NCBI GenBank assembly: GCA_948629335.1
Contig: CAPHZB010000003.1
Location: forward strand, 1 to 47,794
DNA: 47,794 bases
Direction: 5' to 3'
Origin: an uncultured Bacilli bacterium
Lineage (GTDB): Bacteria > Bacillota_I > Bacilli_A > RF39 > UBA660
Shown here: in pieces, positions 8,363-17,380 of the stretch
Position numbering within the stretch: the stretch's first letter is position 1
How the letters are laid out: every line of letters begins with the position of its first letter
The notes under the pieces: generated by a model
The model's input: only the letters and a program-made list of their open reading frames with translations
Databases searched by the model: none
Told to the model about the DNA's origin: nothing
Program-made: the position numbers and the translations under genes

Positions 8363-9088
8363 ATGATTAAAAATAAACCAATTATTGGAATAATACCAAC
8401 ATATAATATAAAAAATGAAGAGAATGATCCTTATCAAGATCAAGCCAAATTCGTCTCAATGTATTTTAAGAAAGTAAAAGAAAGTGGAGGAATTCCCATA
8501 GGTCTTTTAGAAGAAAATATAGAAGAATATACAGAAATTTGTGATGGTTATATATGGCCAGGAGGAAATCAAATTTTAAGAACTTTTTATCCGATTATTG
8601 AACACTGTATGAAAAAACAAAAACCACTTCTAGGAATTTGTTTAGGAATGCAGGCAATTACTACTTATTTTAATATACTAGAAGATAAAAAAAAGACACC
8701 AGAAAAGGATATAGAAACTGTTTATAAAGAGAATAAGGAAGAAAATCCCTATTTAACAAAATTAGAAGATGGAAATAAACATTTAAATTACGTAACAAAA
8801 GAAAAAGAATCTATTGAAAATGCTTGTCATAAAGTGAATATATTAAAAGATAGCTTGCTACATACAATCTATAACTGTGATGATTTAGAACTTCCAAGTA
8901 TGCATAGTTTTACAGTTTCAAGAGTTCCAGAGACTTTAAAAATTAGTGGAAAAACAGATGATGGTATAGTAGAGGCAGTCGAATGTACAGAGGGAAAATC
9001 CCTTATTTTAGGGGTTCAAGGACATCCAGAACTTTTAGAGGATAAGAGAATTTTTGAGTGGTTAATTAAACGGTGTAATATGAAATAG
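8363..9088 (+). CDS. Peptidase C26 / class I glutamine amidotransferase (gamma-glutamyl hydrolase-like)
   Basis: A 241-residue class I glutamine amidotransferase of the gamma-glutamyl-GABA hydrolase (PuuD-like) type. The nucleophile elbow is GICLGMQA with C93, and the His of the triad is in GVQGHPELL near residue 222. The family removes gamma-linked glutamate from small molecules; the actual substrate here is unknown. GGAGG precedes the ATG. The notable point is the end: the gene stops at TAG (9086-9088), and the same reading frame continues without any ATG, GTG or TTG near the junction into a complete VanY-type carboxypeptidase domain. So this may be the first half of a longer protein interrupted by a nonsense change. 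Confidence 0.85.
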   Translation: MIKNKPIIGIIPTYNIKNEENDPYQDQAKFVSMYFKKVKESGGIPIGLLEENIEEYTEICDGYIWPGGNQILRTFYPIIEHCMKKQKPLLGICLGMQAITTYFNILEDKKKTPEKDIETVYKENKEENPYLTKLEDGNKHLNYVTKEKESIENACHKVNILKDSLLHTIYNCDDLELPSMHSFTVSRVPETLKISGKTDDGIVEAVECTEGKSLILGVQGHPELLEDKRIFEWLIKRCNMK

Positions 9089-9694
9089 CAAGTACTTGTC
9101 AATAAACAATATGCATTAGAAGAAAAAAATGATTTTCACATTATACAATATCAATCTTTATATCCAAATTGTATTAACGATGGAAATTTAGAAATAGGGG
9201 TTCTTTCTTCTTGGCTAGCATTTAGAGATTATGCAAGAGAGAATGGGTATTTTATTGATGTAGAAAGTGCTTTTCGTGAAACAGAATTGCAGAAACAAAT
9301 TTATGAAGATTATAAGCAAAAATATGGATTAGAATATGCAGAAGCTTATGTAGCAAAACCAAGACACTCGGAACATGAAACAGGACTCGCCATCGATATT
9401 ACTATGAAGACAAGAGATGGAAAATGGGTTACTAATTTCGATGAAGAGTTTTTAGAATGTCATAAATTTCTAAAAGAAAATTGTTCTAGATTTGGCTTCA
9501 TTTTAAGGTATCCAGAAGGAAAAGAAGAAATTACAGGATATCATTATGAACCATGGCATTTTCGTTATATAGGAAATCGAATTGTTTCAGAATATATTAT
9601 GGAAAATAATTTATGTCTAGAAGAATATCATGAAAAAGAGAAAATACTAACAAAAAGTAAGAAGGTTATAGAAGAAAGTATTGTGCTAGAATAG
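9089..9694 (+). pseudogene. VanY-type D-Ala-D-Ala carboxypeptidase domain without its own start, in frame after a TAG
   Basis: The frame following the C26 stop codon encodes a peptidase M15/VanY domain from its first residues: VLVNKQYALEE (the family usually begins LVNK.. .L), SAFRETELQKQIY, the metal site PRHSEHETGLAIDI, and the late EPWHFRYIG. About 200 residues; all zinc and catalytic residues are in place. The first possible start codon in frame is a TTG at 9287, which would remove the first third of the domain and has no ribosome site. Either this is the back half of a C26-VanY fusion broken by a nonsense mutation, or it is expressed by readthrough of the TAG. The family cleaves the terminal D-Ala of peptidoglycan peptides, usually outside the membrane; no signal peptide is seen here. 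Confidence 0.65.
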
Positions 9695-9909
9695 CAATAA
9701 ATGTTTATGAAGAAATTAATTCAATTAAAAGGAAAAGATTTACATAAAAAGAAAATTGTTTCTACAAGAGATATGGATTGTTCCCTTGTTTTTTTCGTAT
9801 GAAAATGCTAAAATAATGCAATGAATGAAGAATGAGTATCTAAACAAAATAAGTATAATTAAAGTAAATATAAACTGTTAAAAAATAACAATTCTATAAG
9901 GAGGCCAAA

Positions 9910-11856
9910 ATGTTTAAATTGATATCAAAATATAAACCAAATGGGGATCAGCCAGAGGCAATAAAAGAATTAGTAGAAAATTTGAACAATGGAGAAAAAT
10001 ACCAAGTTTTACTGGGAGCAACGGGAACAGGGAAAACATTTACTATTGCCAATGTGATTGAACAAGTAAACAAGCCTACACTCGTTCTTGCTCACAATAA
10101 AACACTTGCTGGGCAACTATATGGTGAATTAAAAGAACTTTTTCCAGAAAATAGAGTGGAATACTTTGTCTCTTATTATGATTACTATCAACCTGAAGCC
10201 TATGTAGCCAAGACGGATACATACATTGAAAAGGATGCTTCTATTAATGATGAGATTGATGAACTTCGTCATGCTGCAACGGCCTCTATTTTAGCACGAA
10301 GAGATACAATTGTTGTTGCTTCTGTTTCTTGCATTTATGGAATTGGTGATGTAGAAGATTACAAAAGCAAAATGTTGATTTTAAATGTTGGAGATGAAAT
10401 TTCAAGAGAAGATGTTATGGTAAAGCTTGTTGATATGTTGTACGAAAGAAACAATCTAGACTTAAAAAGAGGAACATTTAGGGCCAGAGGAGACATTCTA
10501 GAAATTATGCCTGTTAACCAACATGGAAAGGGAATTCGCGTTGACTTTTTTGGGGATGAAATTGACAAGATTGTCGAATTTGATACATTAACGGGGGTAG
10601 TAACTGCAAATAAAAATAGCATCAGTCTTTATCCAGCTAGCCACTTTGTTACCACTGATGAGAAATTAAAAAAGGCTGTTTCTAATATCAAAAAAGAATT
10701 GGAAGAAAGGCTTGCCTACTTTAAAGAGAATGATAAACTTTTAGAACATCAGCGACTTATGGAAAGAACCAACTATGATATGGAAATGCTTTTAGAAACA
10801 GGTTCTTGTAGAGGTGTAGAAAACTATTCAAGACATATGGCACTGAAGCAACCAGGAGAAACACCTACCACGTTAATTGATTTTTTTGATAAAGATTTTC
10901 TAATGATAATTGATGAATCTCATGTTACAATTCCTCAAGTAAGGGGAATGTATAATGGGGATCAAGCACGAAAACAAGTTTTAGTAGATTACGGATTTCG
11001 TCTTCCAAGTGCGAAGGATAATCGACCACTTCGTTTTGAGGAGTTTGAGGATAAAATCAATCAAGTTATTTGTGTATCTGCAACACCAGGGGATTATGAA
11101 CTAGAAAAATCAAAGCATATAGTAGAACAAATCATAAGACCAACAGGTCTTTTAGATCCAACAATTGATGTAAGACCAACAAATGGACAAATTGATGATT
11201 TAATTAATGAGATACATACTCGTATTGAAAAAAACGAAAGAGTTTTAATAACGACTTTAACTATTCGTATGGCTGAAGAACTTACAACGTATTTAAAGAA
11301 AATTGATATAAAAGTCGCTTATTTACATAGTGAAGTAAAGACATTAGAACGTCTTAAAATTATTCGAGATTTAAGACTTGGAAAATATGATGTTGTTGTT
11401 GGAATAAACTTATTAAGAGAGGGTATTGATATTCCAGAAGTCAGTTTAATTGCTATAATGGATGCAGACAAACAAGGCTTCTTACGAAGTGAAAGAAGTT
11501 TAATCCAAACGATTGGAAGAGCGGCTCGTAATGCGAGTGGACATGTTATTATGTATGCAGATGGAATAAGTGAATCCATGGAAAAAGCAATGAAAGAGAC
11601 AGAACGAAGAAGAAATATACAAATGGAATATAATGAAAAGAATCATATTACACCACAAACAATCATAAAAGAAATCAGAGAGGTTATTAGTAATAACAAA
11701 GAAATAGAGGAAGAAAAACCAATAAAAATGACAAAGCAAGAAAAGATGGATATGATCAATAAAATTGAAGAAGAGATGAAACAAGCAGCCAAAGAATTAG
11801 ATTTCGAGCGAGCTACTGAATTAAGAGATATACTATTTGAAATGAAAGGTGAGTGA
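9910..11856 (+). CDS. uvrB: Excinuclease ABC subunit B
   Basis: Damage-recognition helicase subunit of UvrABC nucleotide excision repair. Residues 36-43 form the Walker A motif GATGTGKT; the beta-hairpin with YYDYYQPEAYV that locks the damaged strand follows near residue 93; helicase motifs include DESH, SATPGDYE and QTIGRAARN; the C-terminal UVR motif (DFERATELRDILFEM) binds UvrC. At 648 residues it is full length. AAGGAGG lies seven bases upstream of the ATG. uvrA is not in the window: instead yvlD-like, lgt and trxB follow closely in the same direction, so these four probably form one transcript. Confidence 0.98.
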   Translation: MFKLISKYKPNGDQPEAIKELVENLNNGEKYQVLLGATGTGKTFTIANVIEQVNKPTLVLAHNKTLAGQLYGELKELFPENRVEYFVSYYDYYQPEAYVAKTDTYIEKDASINDEIDELRHAATASILARRDTIVVASVSCIYGIGDVEDYKSKMLILNVGDEISREDVMVKLVDMLYERNNLDLKRGTFRARGDILEIMPVNQHGKGIRVDFFGDEIDKIVEFDTLTGVVTANKNSISLYPASHFVTTDEKLKKAVSNIKKELEERLAYFKENDKLLEHQRLMERTNYDMEMLLETGSCRGVENYSRHMALKQPGETPTTLIDFFDKDFLMIIDESHVTIPQVRGMYNGDQARKQVLVDYGFRLPSAKDNRPLRFEEFEDKINQVICVSATPGDYELEKSKHIVEQIIRPTGLLDPTIDVRPTNGQIDDLINEIHTRIEKNERVLITTLTIRMAEELTTYLKKIDIKVAYLHSEVKTLERLKIIRDLRLGKYDVVVGINLLREGIDIPEVSLIAIMDADKQGFLRSERSLIQTIGRAARNASGHVIMYADGISESMEKAMKETERRRNIQMEYNEKNHITPQTIIKEIREVISNNKEIEEEKPIKMTKQEKMDMINKIEEEMKQAAKELDFERATELRDILFEMKGE

Positions 11857-11859
11857 AAA

Positions 11860-12276
11860 ATGAAAAAATTTTATCAGAAAGTTTTTGACAGTTTAATTTA
11901 CATTATTTGTTATACACTAATTTTAATCTTATTATCTTATATTTTTAAACATACAATTCAAATTGATACTAGCCTTTATGGTTTATGGGCATTCCTAGTT
12001 TCTCTTACCATTTATATTCTAAATAAAACTGTAAAGCCACTTTTATTTTCTTTGACACTTCCCATTACAGCAATGACACTAGGTATATTCTATCCATTTA
12101 TTAATGTTATCATTTTAAATATAGTTGATATTCTTTATGGAGTGCATTTTAATATCAATGGCTTGATTATGAGTTTTATTGTAGCTTCCTTAATTTCCAT
12201 TTTAAACGTTTTAACGGATCAGATTATTATTCAGCCATTATTAAAAGGAGATAGACATGAATCCAATCTTGTTTAG
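11860..12276 (+). CDS. YvlD-like small membrane protein (phage holin family 4 type)
   Basis: A 138-residue protein with about four hydrophobic segments (near residues 13-30, 40-58, 62-90 and 103-125), typical of the YvlD/holin-4 superfamily of small integral membrane proteins whose role is not well defined. It starts three bases after the uvrB stop, with GGTGAGTG overlapping the uvrB end as ribosome site, and overlaps lgt by 20 bases. The tight coupling suggests a role at the membrane alongside Lgt, but this is only context. Confidence 0.7.
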   Translation: MKKFYQKVFDSLIYIICYTLILILLSYIFKHTIQIDTSLYGLWAFLVSLTIYILNKTVKPLLFSLTLPITAMTLGIFYPFINVIILNIVDILYGVHFNINGLIMSFIVASLISILNVLTDQIIIQPLLKGDRHESNLV

Positions 12277-13036
12277 TTTTGGAAATATCCATATATATTG
12301 GTATTCCTTTATTTTACTTATCGCATTTTCTCTCGGTTTCTTTTTACTTCTAAAACAAGCTGAAAAAGAAGGGATTAGTAAGAGTATTATATATGATTAT
12401 GCATGTTATCTAATTCCTATTTCTTTAATTGGTGCAAGGATATACTATGTTCTTTTTGAAATTAATTATTATATACAAGATCCACTTGCCATATTTCGTG
12501 TATGGGAAGGGGGACTTGCTATACACGGAGGTATTTTAATAGGATCAATATTTACTTATTTTTATACAAAGAAAAAAGAAATTCCTTTTTTTAAGATGAC
12601 AGATTTATTAGTAATTTCATTGATTTTAGGACAAATTTTAGGAAGATGGGGAAACTTCTTTAATGGAGAAGCTTATGGTCCTGAAACAACTTATGCTTTT
12701 TTACACTCCCTTCATCTACCAGAATTTATTATTAAAGGCATGGTTATTGATGGAACTTATTATCAACCAACTTTTTTATATGAATCATTATGGAATATAG
12801 TTGGATTAATTATACTACTTATTGTTAAGAAAAAAAGTCATGTTCAAGGGACTACAAGCGCTTTATATATCATAAATTATGGTATTGGAAGATTTTGGAT
12901 TGAATCACTTAGACAAGATAGTTTAATGATGGGACCTATCCGTGTAGCACAACTTGTATCTATTCTTATGATTGTTATAGGTATTGGTATTTTGTTATAT
13001 ACAAGAAAGGATCGAAAAAATGAACAAAAAATATGA
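12257..13036 (+). CDS. lgt: Prolipoprotein diacylglyceryl transferase
   Basis: Membrane enzyme that moves diacylglycerol from phosphatidylglycerol to the lipobox cysteine of prolipoproteins. Seen: several membrane helices, GARIYYVLFE, the conserved AIHGG, and the Lgt signature GRWGNFFNGEAYG with the essential Arg, Asn and Glu; a C-terminal GRFWIESLR. The length of 259 residues is normal. AAAGGAG lies just upstream of the ATG, inside the preceding gene. It overlaps the start of trxB by 17 bases. Confidence 0.97.
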   Translation: MNPILFSFGNIHIYWYSFILLIAFSLGFFLLLKQAEKEGISKSIIYDYACYLIPISLIGARIYYVLFEINYYIQDPLAIFRVWEGGLAIHGGILIGSIFTYFYTKKKEIPFFKMTDLLVISLILGQILGRWGNFFNGEAYGPETTYAFLHSLHLPEFIIKGMVIDGTYYQPTFLYESLWNIVGLIILLIVKKKSHVQGTTSALYIINYGIGRFWIESLRQDSLMMGPIRVAQLVSILMIVIGIGILLYTRKDRKNEQKI

Positions 13037-13934
13037 TGTTGTTGTAATTGGTGCTGGTATTGCGGGCATTACGACAGCAATTTATTTAAAAAGATATGGA
13101 TATCATGTTTTAATTATTGAAAAAAATTATCCGGGAGGACAATTGAATAAAATAGGAACAATTGAGAATTATCCAGGATTTGAGGAAATAAAAGGTCCAG
13201 ATTTTTCTTTTCATTTGTATGAACAAGCGAAAAAGTTAGAGATTCCATTTTTATTTAGTTCAGTAGAAAAAATTGAAACAAAAGAAATAAAAATGATAGA
13301 AACAAGTAGTGACATTATTTATGCTGATATGCTTGTTTTAGCAACGGGAAGAAATCCTAGAAAGTTAGGATTAGAATTAGAAGAAGAATTAATAGGAAGA
13401 GGAATTAGTTACTGCGCTACTTGTGATGGACCTTTTTTTAAAAATAAAATCGTCAGTGTGGTAGGTGGAGGAAATAGTGCGATTGGAGAAGCTCTTTATT
13501 TAGCTCACCTTGCAAAAGAGGTTCATGTAATTCACAGAAAAGATTCCTTTAGAGCCAATCAACATTTAACTATGAAAATAGAAAAATTACCAAATGTGCA
13601 TATTCATTATAATAGTTTGATTACTTCATTAGAACAAAAAGAAGGTACATTATCTTCTATTCATATAGTACAAATGGAAGAAGAAAAGAACATTCCTACT
13701 GATGGACTTTTCATTTATATAGGAATGGATCCTGTTTTTATTGATATAGATGATCCTTCTATTTATACAGAAGATGGATTTATTTTAGTGGATAAAGATA
13801 TGGAAACAAAAATTAAAGGTGTTTATGCCTGTGGAGATGCAATAAAGAAAGACATTTATCAATTAACAACAGCAGTGGGGGAAGCTACAATTGTAGCGTC
13901 TTCGATTCATCAAGCAAAACAAAAAAATGTATAA
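13020..13934 (+). CDS. trxB: Thioredoxin reductase
   Basis: FAD/NADPH enzyme that reduces thioredoxin. The FAD-binding GAGIAG lies at residues 11-16, the redox-active cysteines in SYCATCDG (C132 and C135), the NADPH-binding GGGNSAIGEA follows, and the C-terminal FAD motif is GVYACGDA. 304 residues, normal for low-molecular-weight TrxB. The start at 13020 (MNKKYDVVVIG) has AAAGGA eight bases upstream and lies inside the end of lgt; an earlier in-frame start would add 12 residues not typical of the family. It ends in a two-way terminator. Confidence 0.96.
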   Translation: MNKKYDVVVIGAGIAGITTAIYLKRYGYHVLIIEKNYPGGQLNKIGTIENYPGFEEIKGPDFSFHLYEQAKKLEIPFLFSSVEKIETKEIKMIETSSDIIYADMLVLATGRNPRKLGLELEEELIGRGISYCATCDGPFFKNKIVSVVGGGNSAIGEALYLAHLAKEVHVIHRKDSFRANQHLTMKIEKLPNVHIHYNSLITSLEQKEGTLSSIHIVQMEEEKNIPTDGLFIYIGMDPVFIDIDDPSIYTEDGFILVDKDMETKIKGVYACGDAIKKDIYQLTTAVGEATIVASSIHQAKQKNV

Positions 13935-13950
13935 AATTCTTATACATTTT
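13924..13950. terminator. Two-way terminator between trxB and the alarmone synthetase gene
   Basis: AAAATGTATAA pairs perfectly with TTATACATTTT around a five-base loop, with A- and T-rich tails on both sides, between convergent genes. Confidence 0.75.
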
Positions 13951-14579
13951 TATTTTTCTTCATATCGTTTAACAATATTATTTAAAAGGTTCATTCGTCG
14001 ATCTAAATCATTAATCTCTAAAGAGAAATCATATAACTTTTCACTAATTTCATTAGGTAATGTTTTTGAAAATTTATATTGAATTTTATGATCTAGACTT
14101 GCCCAGAAATCCATTGCCATAGTGCGAATTTGAATTTCCGCTTCTACATATTCAATTGTATCATTTAAGTAGATAGGAACCAAAACAAGAAGATGATAAC
14201 TAATATATCCTGATTCTTTTGGGTGTTCTATATAATCTTTTTCTTCTTTAAGTTTAAATTGTGGAGATGATTTGATTAAATCAACTATATCATAAACATC
14301 AGATAGGAATGAACAAACAATTCGAACTCCAATCATGTCATGAAGATGATTGGCTATATTATAATATGTAGGTTCATATCCCTTTTGTTCCAATTTTTTT
14401 AGTGCACTGTTTTCTTCCTTAATTCTCGATTTTACATGTTCGACAGGATTATAGCCATGAGAAAAAGAGAATTCTTTAATTAAAATATTTAAATGTGTTT
14501 CTAATATATTTAAAGCAAATTCATATTTTAGCATTAATTCTGGTATTTTTTCCTTTCCTTCAATATCTGTGTAAGTCAT
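13950..14579 (-). CDS. Small alarmone synthetase (RelA/SpoT synthetase domain only)
   Basis: A 209-residue single-domain (p)ppGpp synthetase of the RelP/RelQ type: it transfers pyrophosphate from ATP to GDP or GTP. Marks are HDMIGVRIVC (synthetase substrate region), EHPKESGYISYHLLV, VEAEIQIRTMAMDFWASLDHKIQYK. There is no hydrolase or TGS/ACT domain. The ATG at 14579 has AAAGGA eight bases upstream; the ATG three codons earlier sits directly on that ribosome site and is not chosen. A minus-strand promoter and a leader hairpin precede it, so the transcript may be controlled before translation. Confidence 0.9.
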   Translation of the reverse strand: MTYTDIEGKEKIPELMLKYEFALNILETHLNILIKEFSFSHGYNPVEHVKSRIKEENSALKKLEQKGYEPTYYNIANHLHDMIGVRIVCSFLSDVYDIVDLIKSSPQFKLKEEKDYIEHPKESGYISYHLLVLVPIYLNDTIEYVEAEIQIRTMAMDFWASLDHKIQYKFSKTLPNEISEKLYDFSLEINDLDRRMNLLNNIVKRYEEK

Positions 14580-14604
14580 AAATCGCATCCTTTTCTATAG
14601 AATA

Positions 14605-14634
14605 AATAAATCCTTAAAAAGATAAGGATTTATT
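14605..14634 (-). promoter_or_regulatory. Leader hairpin before the alarmone synthetase gene
   Basis: An 11-base perfect stem (14605-14615 with 14624-14634, eight-base loop) lies in the 5' leader on the minus strand, between the promoter and the start. There is no clear T-run after it, so an mRNA stability or attenuation role is only a guess. Confidence 0.4.
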
Positions 14635-14656
14635 CAATTAAAAAACAACTACAGAC

Positions 14657-14686
14657 ATTATAGCACATTTTTTATGCATTTGGCAA
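14657..14686 (-). promoter_or_regulatory. Promoter of the alarmone synthetase gene
   Basis: On the minus strand, TTGCCA (14681-14686) and TATAAT (14657-14662) are 18 bases apart. Confidence 0.65.
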
Positions 14687-14856
14687 ATGAATTTCTAGGA
14701 CTAGACAGTAAAGAAGAAAAAAATTATAAATAAATGAAATCATATTCTTCTAATAAAAGTAGTTACAAAAATAGTAATTGTATAGAATAGTGATGTTTCA
14801 TAATGTTTTTTTTAAAAATAAATTTTTTTGTCAAATTATGTAAAGAAAGAGAAATT

Positions 14857-17061
14857 TTACAGAGGGTTTTCTTTACATGACGTGGATTGGTTGAATTCTT
14901 CTAAAAAGCAATCTCTTTCATGAATAATATTTATTGTTTTGCTATCTATTTCTTGGTTTTTGTACTTTTTTTCTAGATAAGATAAAAAGTTGTTTTCTAA
15001 TGCATTTTTTCCTTTAGTTGTAAAGTTATTGTTTAAAATTGCATTTTCCATTCGATTTCGTAAACATTTCCATTCATCATAATACGCTGATTTTACTTTT
15101 AACATAAAACTTTTGACATCTTCGAATACGAATCCTTCAAAAAAATCATCATTTATTTTGAAATTTACATCACTTATCTTTGAAATTAAAGACTGAAACT
15201 CAGTTATTGTATCAATTACGCAATATAGTTTTTTGACTTCAATTTTGTTTAGTTCAGCGAATTTTCTTAAAGAGTTGTAATCCATTTTAGTAAAGGCGGT
15301 CTTATTATAAATAATATCCAATAAAACGAGTTTAGCTTCTTCATATTTAATAATATGAGGGTCATGAATTGGATCAATCACTTCAAATACCATAGAGGCT
15401 TCTTCGTCTATTAATTTTTTACGTATTGCTTCTACCTGTTTTTTAGTCAATGAATTATAAAAAATTGTTTTAAAATAATCCACATAATCTCCTGTATTTG
15501 TTGATTTTGATGCAAAGAATAGTTCTCCATCTATTTGAGATAATATTCCTAGAAATCCATTATATTTTAAATAGGCTTGTACAGGAAATATTAAATTATT
15601 TTCTAATTCTTCTAAATTTGTTTCTTTTCTTTCATTTAGTTTAAAGAATTTATCGTAACTTCTAGCGATTATTTTATTTTTATTTGTGTCTAGAAATAAT
15701 CCTCTAGCACGTGTCGTGACTGTATCCCAGATATGGTGATAAAATGCCTCTTTTGTAAAATTAAAGGAAGAAATATTATTTCCTAATTCCTTTTCATATA
15801 CATATTTATTTTTACGAAGGGTTTGGATTAAATTATATACATTTGTTTCTTCTATTAGATTTTGATTGTATACATCATTTTTAATGGTTGTATAACTATA
15901 TGTACCATTATCATTTAAGGTTAGAATTCTAAGAAATCCTCCATGTTCTACATCTCCTTCTAGGTTGTAGGAATAAGGATAGGTATCTATACCAATTTTA
16001 TAATAATTTCTATGTCCATGAATTTGGTATATTTTCTTTTCCTCCTTTTCCATATAGTTATGATAAAGTTTATCGATATCTATTTCATAAGGTTCTACAC
16101 CATAGATAAATGAATTTGTCCTATAATAGTCAAGTGGTAATTTAGGAAAGTACGGAATTCCTCCATGATTGATTATGTATACCTTTCCACGAAAGGATAG
16201 ATAAACAATTTGTGAAAGCTTTTTTACAAATCCTCGTATATCTGTTTTTGTTATACTATTTTGTTCAAATTCTTGAATAGTATTTTTTATATCGTAATCG
16301 AATGTAAAAGCATCTCCACATGCATATTTATATAATTTATCTTCATGATTTCCCACTAAAAAGAACATATTCTCTTTTTCCATTAATTGGTTAAGAAAGT
16401 TGAATACTTGTTGATTTTCGATTCCTCTATCAAAATAATCTCCTAGAAAAATATAAGCATCTTCTTCACGGATAGGGTTTTGATTGAAGTAGTTATTTAA
16501 GGCAGTAAAACATCCATGAATATCACCAATAATATGTATGTTTTTAAAGTGATTGAAGTCTCTTGGGGTTGAGGTAATTATGGAATTGAATTGAGTGGGT
16601 TCAATAATTTGAAAACAGTTAGGTATTTTTTCCTTTGTGAAAGCTTTGTATACACGGTCAATGGCTTCTTTAGGAACAATTTTATAGTTTTCTCTATTTT
16701 GATTTCTTTTATATGCTTCCTCCTTTGGTATGTTTGTGAAATCTAAAATGTAAAGACGATATCTATATTTTTCACTTAATTTTTTATAAACCATTAGATC
16801 TTCTTTTTTTGCATGAACAGCATCAATAATAGTAAACTCTCCTTTTCGCATTCTTTCCTCTAATAAAGTATATAAAAAATCCCACACTTTTTTATTATTA
16901 AATTGAGGTATGGCTTCAGAGTAGGAGGTCGTTAATTCGGGTGCATTTAATAGTAGACGGATTTCATCAGCACATAAAGTAAACCGCTCTAAATTATGTT
17001 TCTTTACAAAGGTACTTTTTCCAGCACCCATTGCTCCTCGCAATATTATTAATTTTCGCAT
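14857..17061 (-). CDS. Three-domain RNA repair enzyme: polynucleotide kinase, metallophosphatase and T4 Rnl1-like RNA ligase
   Basis: A 734-residue protein with everything needed to mend a cut RNA. Residues 1-165 are a P-loop kinase (GAMGAGKS, 9-16). Residues 170-360 are a calcineurin-type phosphatase (GDIHG 179-183, GDYFDRG 207-213, GNHE 237-240, HGHRN near 348). Residues 440-734 are a nucleotidyltransferase ligase: KYNG with the lysine nucleophile K499, FEVIDP near 559, EGFVFED (642-648) and LKVK (654-657), an order like T4 RNA ligase 1. Bacterial Pnkp has the same plan but works with Hen1; no hen1 is beside this gene. The likely job is healing and sealing tRNAs cut by anticodon nucleases; this role is inferred. 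AAGGAGTGAT precedes the ATG, and the gene has its own promoter. Confidence 0.85.
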   Translation of the reverse strand: MRKLIILRGAMGAGKSTFVKKHNLERFTLCADEIRLLLNAPELTTSYSEAIPQFNNKKVWDFLYTLLEERMRKGEFTIIDAVHAKKEDLMVYKKLSEKYRYRLYILDFTNIPKEEAYKRNQNRENYKIVPKEAIDRVYKAFTKEKIPNCFQIIEPTQFNSIITSTPRDFNHFKNIHIIGDIHGCFTALNNYFNQNPIREEDAYIFLGDYFDRGIENQQVFNFLNQLMEKENMFFLVGNHEDKLYKYACGDAFTFDYDIKNTIQEFEQNSITKTDIRGFVKKLSQIVYLSFRGKVYIINHGGIPYFPKLPLDYYRTNSFIYGVEPYEIDIDKLYHNYMEKEEKKIYQIHGHRNYYKIGIDTYPYSYNLEGDVEHGGFLRILTLNDNGTYSYTTIKNDVYNQNLIEETNVYNLIQTLRKNKYVYEKELGNNISSFNFTKEAFYHHIWDTVTTRARGLFLDTNKNKIIARSYDKFFKLNERKETNLEELENNLIFPVQAYLKYNGFLGILSQIDGELFFASKSTNTGDYVDYFKTIFYNSLTKKQVEAIRKKLIDEEASMVFEVIDPIHDPHIIKYEEAKLVLLDIIYNKTAFTKMDYNSLRKFAELNKIEVKKLYCVIDTITEFQSLISKISDVNFKINDDFFEGFVFEDVKSFMLKVKSAYYDEWKCLRNRMENAILNNNFTTKGKNALENNFLSYLEKKYKNQEIDSKTINIIHERDCFLEEFNQSTSCKENPL

Positions 17062-17380
17062 TTTTTATCACTCCTTTATTTTTAATTTATAGAGCATTCT
17101 ATAAAAGATTTATTTCAATTATAACAAAGATAAAAAGGAAAGTCACTTTTATTAGTGTAAAAATAGACGTGAAAAAATGAGGTAGAAATTACAAAATATG
17201 TGGTTTTAATCTTAAAAGGGGAGATTACATGAATTGTTAAAGATAAGCAAAGAAAAAAGGTAGTATACCTTTTCTCATTTTCATTATAAAAAATCTGAAT
17301 TGAGTTTATTTTACGCAGAAATTAGTTTTTTAGTTCAAATATTTTCTAGTTTAACTCAATATTATGTATATTATAAATAT
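17062..17380. other. Gene-free region of 319 bases
   Basis: Holds the promoter of the RNA repair gene (17118-17146) and an eight-base hairpin at 17255-17273 (AAAAGGTA, loop GTA, TACCTTTT) that may stop minus-strand transcription from the oxidase gene, although a clean T-run is lacking. Nothing else is recognised. Confidence 0.5.
17118..17146 (-). promoter_or_regulatory. Promoter of the RNA repair gene
   Basis: Minus-strand extended -10 TGTTATAAT (17118-17126) with a weak -35 (GTGACT-like) 17 bases upstream. It lies about 55 bases before the start codon. Confidence 0.5.

Noticed and set aside
9287..9694. VanY gene starting at TTG 9287
   Set aside because: It would remove the first third of a well-preserved domain whose sequence continues in frame back to the TAG at 9086, and it has no ribosome site.
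9695..9909. Short frame MFMKKLIQLKGKDL upstream of uvrB
   Set aside because: No ribosome site and the sequence is lysine-rich by base composition; a weak hairpin with T-run around 9770-9797 fits a terminator better.
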